A stretch of 21,956 nucleotides of DNA from Porticoccaceae bacterium (lineage in GTDB: Bacteria > Pseudomonadota > Gammaproteobacteria > Pseudomonadales > Porticoccaceae). Positions within the stretch are counted from its first letter, which is position 1. Each line of letters begins with the position of its first letter. Position numbers and translations under genes: made by a program. The notes under the pieces are model-generated. The model worked only from the letters and a program-made list of their open reading frames with translations. It searched no databases and had not been told where the DNA came from. The stretch lies in the NCBI GenBank assembly GCA_003491845.1, contig DNBN01000094.1, positions 582 through 22,537 of the forward strand, given 5' to 3'. Shown here piece after piece: positions 7,873 to 14,521 of this stretch.

Positions 7873-8927
7873 AAAAAACCAAAGTCTCTATCATTGGTGG
7901 CTCCGGCTACCTTGCTGCTGAATTACTACGGAATCTAATCCCCCGTGAAGATGTTGAAATACTGCGTGTTTCTAGTAAGGATCACATTGGTAAAAATATT
8001 GGTCAGGTTAATCGCTCTTTTTGGGGACTTAGTGATATTGTTCTTGAGGATATCCCACCCACCGAATGTGCTACTGGAGCGGACATAGTATTTTTAGCCA
8101 TGCCACATGTGATTACTGCTCGCGTTGCCATGGAATTATTTGCTTTGGATGTCCGAATTATCGATTTATCTGGAGATTTTCGGCTACATCGACTTAGCGA
8201 CTATACGCGTTATTATGCAGATCAGCATCCTTGTCCAGAAAGACTAGGTACCTTTGTTTATGGCATGCCAGAATTATTTGCAGAACAAATTAAAACCGCC
8301 AAACATGTGGCCAATCCGGGTTGTTTTGCAACTTGCATTGCCACCGCTTTATTGCCATTAGCCAGTGCGAATCACCTACGTCAAACGGCAATTAACGTTG
8401 TTGCACTAACGGGTTCCAGTGGCTCAGGAGTCCATCCACAGGTGGGTAATCACCACGCTATTCGTACCAATAATTTAAAAGCCTATAAAGTATTTAATCA
8501 CCAACACACTCCAGAAGTTTTGCAAACTTTAGCTGCCGCAGGTGCCACTGACATCCAATTTGATTTTGTACCGGTATCGGCGCCTTTGTCCCGGGGAATG
8601 ATGTCCATAGCGCAGTTTGATGTTCCTAAGGAGCTTGAGGAGCATGAGTTGCGTGAAATATACCATGCGTTTTACAAAGAATTTCCGCTTATATCAATAT
8701 TGCCCAAAGGTATGGCACCAGAGGTTGCGGCTATTAAAAATTCTGCTCGTATTGAAATAGGCATTGATGTCAGCGAAGCACATACTAATGGCTCAAAAAC
8801 TTTATGTGTGACCAGTGTGTTGGACAATCTAATAAAAGGTGGCGCTGGTCAAGCTATGCAGAATTTTAATCTGATGACTGGTCATGAGAATAACTACCTT
8901 TTAGATAGTTTAGGGATGTGGCCATGA
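7869..8927 (+). CDS. argC: ArgC-type N-acyl-glutamyl-phosphate reductase
   Basis: A 352-residue protein of the ArgC family. It has an N-terminal nucleotide-binding fold with IIGGSGYLAAELL (8-20) and DLSGDFR, the catalytic Cys152 in ANPGCFATC, the TGSSGSG loop and the His pair in FNHQHTPE (about 209-215). In biosynthesis ArgC reduces N-acetylglutamyl phosphate to the semialdehyde using NADPH. Here it overlaps astE by 4 bases inside an arginine-degradation operon lacking astD. I infer that it works in the oxidising direction on N-succinylglutamate semialdehyde, taking up phosphate. The NNLKAYKVFNHQH segment recalls ArgC of Bacteroidetes, where N-succinylated intermediates are known in arginine synthesis; this resemblance is from memory. 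It could alternatively be the ordinary biosynthetic ArgC. Confidence 0.93.
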   Translation: MKKTKVSIIGGSGYLAAELLRNLIPREDVEILRVSSKDHIGKNIGQVNRSFWGLSDIVLEDIPPTECATGADIVFLAMPHVITARVAMELFALDVRIIDLSGDFRLHRLSDYTRYYADQHPCPERLGTFVYGMPELFAEQIKTAKHVANPGCFATCIATALLPLASANHLRQTAINVVALTGSSGSGVHPQVGNHHAIRTNNLKAYKVFNHQHTPEVLQTLAAAGATDIQFDFVPVSAPLSRGMMSIAQFDVPKELEEHELREIYHAFYKEFPLISILPKGMAPEVAAIKNSARIEIGIDVSEAHTNGSKTLCVTSVLDNLIKGGAGQAMQNFNLMTGHENNYLLDSLGMWP

Positions 8928-9778
8928 GTGATTTAATACATCAAAAAACTAAGACCAAACCTTTGGCGGTGATTAAAGTAGGTGGGGACATATTACTCGA
9001 TTGTGGACAGCGTACTGGTTTAGCAAAAAATATTTTAGGCCTTCTCCATGAAGGGTGGCATGTAGTGGTAATACACGGTGGTGGGCCTCAGGTATCTGCC
9101 GTGCAATCTTGCTACGGCATTGAGCCGCGCAAAATCGCTGGGCGACGTATCACCAGTAAGGAAGATTTAGTCTTTGTAAAACAGGTGCTATGTGGTCAAG
9201 TAAATGTCGATTTTGTGGCACTTATGCAAGCCCATGGGATTAATGGGTTTGGATGTCACGGTGCATCCGGACGACTTATTGAGGCTAAAAAACGGCCACC
9301 AATATTGGTTTCTGGTGGTGGTTCAACACCTGTAGATTTCGGTGAGGTTGGTGATGTCACTTCCATAAACAGAACATTACTATTAGGCTTGCTGTCAGCT
9401 GATGTTGTGCCGATTATCGCATCTTTAGGGGTTAATTCTAAGGGCAATGTGTTTAACATTAATGCTGATACAAGCGCCGTGCAGGTTGCTCGAAAAATGG
9501 CAGCAGAACTGCTTATTTTTGTTACCGGCATTGGAGGTATTTTCCGTGATATAGAGGATTCCACGAGTCGTTTTGCCCATTTAAATCCAACTACGGCAAG
9601 GCAACATATAAATTCGGGGGTTATAGTGGGGGGTATGATCCCAAAAGTAGAAGAGGCTCTGTCATTGTTAGAATCAGGCGTTGATACAATTGCTATTGTT
9701 GACACTCGTAATGCCTTAGCATTTACAAATATTGCCAAGGGTAAGACAGATTACGGTACTTTAATTAACACTGAATAA
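8924..9778 (+). CDS. argB: ArgB-type N-acyl-glutamate kinase
   Basis: A 284-residue amino acid kinase family protein of the acetylglutamate kinase type. Motifs in order: VIKVGG with the catalytic Lys (about 18), VIHGGGPQVS, GRRIT, NINADTSAVQ with the conserved Asn and Asp, VTGIGGIF, and GGMIPKVEEA with the second catalytic Lys. I choose the ATG at 8924 because it overlaps the argC stop as ATGA and has AGGGA 7 bases upstream; an in-frame GTG at 8918 is possible. Only about 15 residues precede the first strand, so the N-terminal helix typical of arginine-inhibited hexameric kinases is absent. That suits use while arginine is abundant. I infer that it runs in reverse, forming ATP from N-succinylglutamyl phosphate; a biosynthetic role is the alternative. 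It is the last gene of the operon, since the next gene is convergent. Confidence 0.93.
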   Translation: MSDLIHQKTKTKPLAVIKVGGDILLDCGQRTGLAKNILGLLHEGWHVVVIHGGGPQVSAVQSCYGIEPRKIAGRRITSKEDLVFVKQVLCGQVNVDFVALMQAHGINGFGCHGASGRLIEAKKRPPILVSGGGSTPVDFGEVGDVTSINRTLLLGLLSADVVPIIASLGVNSKGNVFNINADTSAVQVARKMAAELLIFVTGIGGIFRDIEDSTSRFAHLNPTTARQHINSGVIVGGMIPKVEEALSLLESGVDTIAIVDTRNALAFTNIAKGKTDYGTLINTE

Positions 9779-9959
9779 GTATTCGTCGAGGGCGATTTAG
9801 CAATTCAGAGTCCAATACAATTCTCTATATTAAGTTATCAATTTTTCTAGCTGTAAACTCCCATGATTTATGTGTCATTAGGCTTTTCTATTTAAGGCTG
9901 GTTAAGATCAACATAGTAAAAAGGCCGGCATTGAGCTGCAAAATGGCTAGCTTACGAGC

Positions 9960-11303
9960 CTAATCCAGACCCCTCGTCCATGCGCCAAGATAAACAGTGG
10001 CCGCAGTGACTAGACCATAAGTAGCCATAGCGACGCTAATCAGCACAAAAAAATCGTCGGCACTGACATTTGGCTGAATACTGAGATACCAACCACCGAT
10101 GGCAACCACGATTAATCGGGAAAAAGCCCCCATTACAGGCCAGAACAAACGCCGAGCACCCTGGGATGCAAAATAGAGGCAAAGTCCTAACCCGAAAAAA
10201 GCATAAAATGGACCGACTATTTGTAAATAACGTCGGCATACTTCACGCACAGCTTCAACTTCAGTGAAAAGATTAGCCCAAAGTGATGGGAATAGCGCTA
10301 AAATTATGCCGAGAAGTCCTGCTAAACCAGCGGCAGTGAGGGAAGATATCCAGCCGATCTTTACACCACGTTGATATTTTCCGGCACCGAAATGAGCACC
10401 CACCATAGTAATTGACGCTGAGCCAATACCAAATATTAAGGGAATCATTAGAAACTCAAGACGAGCGCCAATGCCGTATCCAGCTAACACATCTACTCCC
10501 AGTCGTGCCATCATAGCGGTTATGATTATTACTGTGATAACCGAGGAAAGAGGCGATACAGAGGCCATGCTACCCACCTTTAGAATGTCCAAGAATGCTG
10601 CAAGCTTTATGGGATTACCTTGAAAGCCTAATCTTAGCGTTGGCGAAAGACGCACCAGATACCAAAGTTGAAGTAGACCGGCAACAGTGAAGCCAATAAC
10701 ATTGCCCAATGCGGCGCCAGCAATGCCCATTGCAGGAAAGGGCCCTATACCAAATACCAGAAGCGCAGATACGACAATTTGGATACAAGAGCCCAATGCC
10801 ATTGCTCCGGCAGCGACATTCATTTGCCCTGTACCACGAATAATGGCGTTAAGACCATTGGCTACCCAAATAGCAATACATCCGGTGAAAAACATATCAG
10901 AGTAAATTAGAGCTTCCGTGAGAACAGTATCCTGTCCTCCAAGAGCCGCATATAGCACATGACCGAATTTAAGGAACAACCATGAGAAAATCACAGAGAA
11001 TCCAATTGTTAGCAGCAAGGAATGCAATGCCACAGACTCAGCTGCCTTTTTATCATTGGCACCTAATTGTTGGGCAACAGCGCCGGCAATAGCACCACCA
11101 AACGATCCGCCAGCCATCATCATAGTTAACATGATCATCGGAAATGCTAGGGCTAGACCTGCCAGCGGTGCTATGCCCAATTGGCCAATATAAAAAGCTT
11201 CGGCCATTGAGGTAGCCAGCATAATAAACATGGCGACAATGTTGGGGGCGGCCAATTTGGCCAAGGTAGGCCCTATGGGGTCGGTCAGCAGTTGTGCTTG
11301 CAT
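9960..11303 (-). CDS. MATE family multidrug/toxin efflux transporter
   Basis: A 447-residue polytopic membrane protein with about 12 hydrophobic segments in two similar halves, as in MATE exporters (NorM/DinF type). The N-terminus (DPIGPTLAKLAAPNIVAMF, then AEAFYIGQLGIAPLAGLALAFP) is typical of the family, as is the second-half VGAHFGAGKYQRG block. MATE proteins export cationic or otherwise toxic compounds using Na+ or H+ gradients across the inner membrane. It lies 18 bases after the oxidoreductase gene on the same strand, with AGGA about 9 bases before its ATG, so the two are co-transcribed. The pairing suggests that the substrate is a xenobiotic or electrophile also handled by the oxidoreductase (inference). 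The substrate cannot be told from sequence. Confidence 0.93.
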   Translation of the reverse strand: MQAQLLTDPIGPTLAKLAAPNIVAMFIMLATSMAEAFYIGQLGIAPLAGLALAFPMIMLTMMMAGGSFGGAIAGAVAQQLGANDKKAAESVALHSLLLTIGFSVIFSWLFLKFGHVLYAALGGQDTVLTEALIYSDMFFTGCIAIWVANGLNAIIRGTGQMNVAAGAMALGSCIQIVVSALLVFGIGPFPAMGIAGAALGNVIGFTVAGLLQLWYLVRLSPTLRLGFQGNPIKLAAFLDILKVGSMASVSPLSSVITVIIITAMMARLGVDVLAGYGIGARLEFLMIPLIFGIGSASITMVGAHFGAGKYQRGVKIGWISSLTAAGLAGLLGIILALFPSLWANLFTEVEAVREVCRRYLQIVGPFYAFFGLGLCLYFASQGARRLFWPVMGAFSRLIVVAIGGWYLSIQPNVSADDFFVLISVAMATYGLVTAATVYLGAWTRGLD

Positions 11304-11321
11304 AGTGGTTGTCCTGCGACC

Positions 11322-12404
11322 TTATGATTGCTCTTTAACAAAACCTTTCCAACCTGACATATAGGAAACAAAAGCTTCCCCTAGTCCCTCGGTGCGAAGA
11401 TGGTCTGCAGAGACTGGATTTGAAACTGGCACAAAATTATTGTCTGCCTGCATTTTGTATGGGTAGTCATGATGCATGATCGCTGCACGACCAAGTAACA
11501 CGAAGTCAATACCAGAGGCCATAGCTTGATTGATTTCTTCTGGTGTACGCATTTTTCCAGCGACACCCAATGCCACTTTGCCACGATTTAGCTCGGTAAA
11601 ATATGACATAAGGCTGCGGCCTTTGTAGGCCTGGTCCTCGGGTTCTTTGAAAATATCCCACAAAGACATATCTAGAAAGTCTATTTTTCCATCATTTAGA
11701 ACAGTTTGGGCATACTCAATAATATCAGCTAACTCAACTTCAAAGCGTTCAGGAGAAAGGCGGAGGCCCAAAATAAAGTTGCTGGCACAACGCTCTCGTA
11801 TTCCATCAATAATAGTGTTGATAACCCGCCCACGATTTTCTGCACTGCCACCAAATTGGTCAGTTCTTTGATTGGTTGAACGGCTTAGGAACTGCGCCAA
11901 AATATACCCGTGGGCACCATGTACCTCTACGCCGTCAAAGCCGGCTTTTTCAGCTCGCACAGCCGCACAAATGAAGTCTTCGATGAGCTGTTCAACTTCT
12001 TTGGTGCTCAGCGCCCGAGCCCCCCATTGCTCGTTGTCTGAGGGACACTGAGGTTTACAACCAATGAGTTTCTCTGGCGAACGCATACCTGCATGATGAA
12101 GTTGCACCATCGACAGGCTATCTTCTTTATTAATACCATTTGCCAGTCTACTTAAGCCCGGCAAATGATCATCAGAAAAAATACCTAATTGCCCTGGAAA
12201 GCCCTGACCTTGAGCTTGCACATGGGCTGCACAGGTCATAGTAAGTCCAAACCCCCCCTTGGCCCGCATGGTTAACCAAGTATATTCATCATCTGACAAC
12301 GTGCCATCGGTATGAGATTGAGTATTAGTGAGTGGCGCTAACATAAAACGATTTTTCATTGTTCTGCCGTTGGCAAAGTCAATGGTATTAAACAGTTGGG
12401 TCAC
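11322..12404 (-). CDS. Old Yellow Enzyme-family NADH:flavin oxidoreductase
   Basis: A TIM-barrel FMN oxidoreductase of about 360 residues. The visible marks are TMKNRFMLAPLTN near the start, QLHHAGMRS (FMN/substrate site), FDGVEVHGAHGYILAQFLS (the family signature), DQFGGSAENRGR and GVAGKMRTPEE followed by DFVLLGRAAI (phosphate site). OYE-type enzymes reduce activated C=C bonds and some nitro compounds with NAD(P)H. I prefer the GTG at 12402-12404, 8 bases after AGGA; it gives an MTQLFNTIDF start like relatives. The TTG two codons upstream is only 2 bases from that AGGA. It is first gene of a pair with the MATE exporter and lies downstream of an AraC-type regulator on the same strand, which may control it. 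The natural substrate is unknown. Confidence 0.92.
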   Translation of the reverse strand: MTQLFNTIDFANGRTMKNRFMLAPLTNTQSHTDGTLSDDEYTWLTMRAKGGFGLTMTCAAHVQAQGQGFPGQLGIFSDDHLPGLSRLANGINKEDSLSMVQLHHAGMRSPEKLIGCKPQCPSDNEQWGARALSTKEVEQLIEDFICAAVRAEKAGFDGVEVHGAHGYILAQFLSRSTNQRTDQFGGSAENRGRVINTIIDGIRERCASNFILGLRLSPERFEVELADIIEYAQTVLNDGKIDFLDMSLWDIFKEPEDQAYKGRSLMSYFTELNRGKVALGVAGKMRTPEEINQAMASGIDFVLLGRAAIMHHDYPYKMQADNNFVPVSNPVSADHLRTEGLGEAFVSYMSGWKGFVKEQS

Positions 12405-12644
12405 AGGCAATTTCCTAAAATAGTAAAAGCAGTTATGATTGGTAACATCTGATTGTGTAGCTATAGTTGAAAAATCACAAGATTATTTCTCACTCAAAAG
12501 AAAAATAATAGCCATGCTTCGGGATAAAAATCACTCGTATCCGTGCGAGTAAATAGCCCGGAGTACAGAGTATCATACTGGGGTACTTGTAGTGTTGGCG
12601 GTTAACTAAAGAAGAAGGCTGCGCCATAGCTAACAACGTTAAAA
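12405..12644 (-). promoter_or_regulatory. Upstream region of the oxidoreductase-MATE pair with nested dyads
   Basis: Between the AraC-type gene and the oxidoreductase gene lies a perfect palindrome AGTATCATACT at 12569-12579. It is flanked by a second pair of arms, AGTAC at 12562-12566 and GTACT at 12583-12587, nearly concentric with it. A separate short dyad, ACTCG/CGAGT, sits at 12533-12550. These could be operators for the neighbouring AraC-type regulator or hairpins at the end of its transcript; no T run follows on the minus strand. I see no clear promoter hexamers. Confidence 0.4.
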
Positions 12645-13646
12645 TCAATGGGGAGTTTGGCGAAAAGCGCTTGGTGTCGTTTTGTTCCAGCGAGCAAAGG
12701 CACGTCTAAAACTCACAGGCTCGCCATAATCTAAAAGTGCAGCTATCTCAGCAATGGTTAGTTCAGTAGTGATGAGATACTGAGTGGCCAATAAATTTCT
12801 CACTTCATTGCAGATTGTTCGAAAACTGGTAGATTCCATAAATAACCGGCGGCTAAGTGTGCGCTCGCTAACAAAAAGTTTCTCGGCAACCTGCTTTATA
12901 TTTGGAAATTCTCCTCCAGCGTGAATTAATAGACGGCGCACAGCCGCTGAGAAATCTTCAACTCGATTCAACCCGCGCAGCAACTCCTCACATTGTTGTT
13001 GAAAAATAATATTAGTCACTGGGTTGGCAGTGCGAATTCGAGTAAGCATGACACTTTCAGGTATGATCAATTGATTATGTGGCTGATTGAATTTTATTGG
13101 TATTGATAACAGCTGTTGATAGGATTCAGCTTCAGTTGGTACAGAACAATTTAGATGTAATTCACAACCAACAATCTCTTGGTTAATTAAAAACTTAGCG
13201 ATGGAAATCACTTGGGAAAACATAATCTCACTGACGATTCGTTGCTGAAATGCAGTCCCAAGCTTCATGTTAATCCGAAGAAGTATGCCATCAGAATATT
13301 TTGTTGATTCAAATGATGGTCCCTGATCTAAAATAGTGCGATAGCGAAGCAGTAGTTTAAGTGCTTCATGTAAGTTGCCGCAGCTCATTAAAGCGAAGCC
13401 AAAGGTCCCTAGACTGACGATATCCATCTCTTGGCCAAGTCTAAGTATAAAAGTTGGATCATTGGTTAGGTTAACGGCGGCTTCAAATATTGTGATGGCA
13501 TCGGATTCTTTGATGGTTTCCTGCTGAGTACTGAGTAAACCCTTCACTGCGGGCACCTTATACAGCTGTTCTGGCGAAAAACCATCCTTGACTAAGAGCG
13601 CGATTAGTTTCTTTATAAGATCATCTTGGATTATGTTTTTACTCAA
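12645..13646 (-). CDS. AraC-family transcriptional regulator
   Basis: A 333-residue protein. The C-terminal roughly 95 residues are an AraC/XylS double HTH (NIKQVAEKLFVSERTLSRRL, then TIAEIAALLDYGEPVSFRRAFARW and the TPSAFR ending). The N-terminal region of about 15-200 fits the arabinose-binding-like effector domain seen in OruR/ArgR-like and lipase-type AraC regulators (LRLGQEMDIVSLGTFGFALMSCGNLHEAL). The start is TTG, supported by GAGG about 6 bases upstream. It lies just upstream of, and on the same strand as, the oxidoreductase and MATE genes, so it most likely controls these in response to a small hydrophobic ligand (inference). Pseudomonas OruR belongs to this general type and controls ornithine use, so a link to the arginine operon cannot be excluded. 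Confidence 0.9.
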   Translation of the reverse strand: MSKNIIQDDLIKKLIALLVKDGFSPEQLYKVPAVKGLLSTQQETIKESDAITIFEAAVNLTNDPTFILRLGQEMDIVSLGTFGFALMSCGNLHEALKLLLRYRTILDQGPSFESTKYSDGILLRINMKLGTAFQQRIVSEIMFSQVISIAKFLINQEIVGCELHLNCSVPTEAESYQQLLSIPIKFNQPHNQLIIPESVMLTRIRTANPVTNIIFQQQCEELLRGLNRVEDFSAAVRRLLIHAGGEFPNIKQVAEKLFVSERTLSRRLFMESTSFRTICNEVRNLLATQYLITTELTIAEIAALLDYGEPVSFRRAFARWNKTTPSAFRQTPH

Positions 13647-13848
13647 GAATTACCTCGGGATTTATAGTGTAAATCAGATCGTTGGTCCACATGGGATGCT
13701 TTGCGAGCTGGGGTTGCGCCAAGGTCTGATTTAGCGATGACTATTCAGGAGCGTGCTTGGTCGTCTCCGATTCATTATATTCCTCGATAAAAGGCCCTAC
13801 TGTTAAATGCCTAATCAAAAATTTAGCAGTGATACTGATTTTAAATGG

Positions 13849-13907
13849 TAACGTTTGTCACATTTTAATGTGGTACATTTTGTTTGCTGATTAAGCGGTA
13901 AACGTTA
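13849..13907. promoter_or_regulatory. Operator-like nested inverted repeats
   Basis: TAACGTTT at 13849-13856 is repeated inverted as AAACGTTA at 13900-13907, and between them lies the near-perfect dyad CACATTTTAATGTG at 13859-13872. The cluster sits about 40 bases before the start of the DUF1330 remnant and about 200 bases upstream of the AraC-type gene on the other strand. It probably contains control sites for one of these; which protein binds is unknown. Confidence 0.4.
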
Positions 13908-13944
13908 TATCTAGATTCACTAGTGATGACTAACTTAGAAAAAA

Positions 13945-14312
13945 ATGGCTATTTTATCCACTAAAGCACAAATAGCCGTCTTAGTAGCAAATAATAAGGA
14001 TGATCCTATTAAAATTCCATGCATTTGCTGTCTATCCTGATGGACGAGATGCGCAATTGAACGCGCAGAGGCCTATCATCGTTATTCTGCCAAGGTCATT
14101 CCATTGATTAAACATCTTGGCGGAGAATTTTTGTTCTCTAATGCTACCAATACATTGGTTATCGGTGATGGTGACTTACTATGGGACATGGTGGTCATTG
14201 TCAAATATCCCACTGTGGCAGCCTTCATTAAAATGACCCATAGTAAGCCTATCAACAATGTCATATGCACCGCGAAGCTGGTTTAGCTCAGGAGCTATTA
14301 ATACAATGTTGA
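13945..14312 (+). pseudogene. Frameshifted DUF1330 family gene remnant
   Basis: No single frame is open, but pieces of a DUF1330 protein follow one another in different frames. An opening MAILSTKAQIAVLVANNKDD runs from the ATG at 13945. LLKFHAFAVYPDGRDAQ follows in the next frame (about 14006-14056). Then EAYHRYSAKVIPLIKHLGGE with VIGDGDLLWDMVVIVKYPT runs in the first frame again (about 14068-14260). The ending HREAGLAQELLIQC lies in a third frame and stops at TGA 14310-14312. This is the order and approximate size of intact DUF1330 proteins (about 120 residues), so at least three frameshifts have broken it. Sequencing errors cannot be ruled out, but three in 370 bases is unlikely. The original function of the family is unknown. 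Confidence 0.8.
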
Positions 14313-14521
14313 GATTTTAGCTGATGCTCGGCAGGGTAAGTGTCCTTGATGTATTTGATCTACTTATCTTAGGGTATTGATCTGAACAGAATTATCCACT
14401 AACTTACTATTTTGGTTGACTAAGTTAGCATTAAAAACGTCCAAGATGCTGGTTTACGACTAGTAACAGTGCCATTGTAATGATAATCTCCAGCCCCTTA
14501 TTATTATCTTGGAGATAGGAT
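14313..14521 (+). promoter_or_regulatory. Leader region of the NhaC-family gene with a perfect hairpin
   Basis: CTAACTTA at 14399-14406 pairs perfectly with TAAGTTAG at 14421-14428 across a 14-base loop, 94 bases before the antiporter start. No T run follows, so it looks more like an operator or leader hairpin than a terminator. Nothing else is recognisable here. Confidence 0.35.

Noticed and set aside
9256..9738. A 160-codon minus-strand frame opposite argB.
   Set aside because: The plus-strand argB protein is strongly recognisable here, and the antisense translation has no family features.
2996..9778. Reading the operon as arginine biosynthesis via succinylated intermediates.
   Set aside because: AstA and AstB consume arginine, and the AstB hydrolysis is effectively irreversible; no carbamoyltransferase, argG or argH is present. 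I keep it only as an alternative for argB/argC individually.
14104..14286. A 60-codon frame from TTG as an intact small protein.
   Set aside because: It is the middle segment of the broken DUF1330 gene; the preceding and following family segments lie in other frames.
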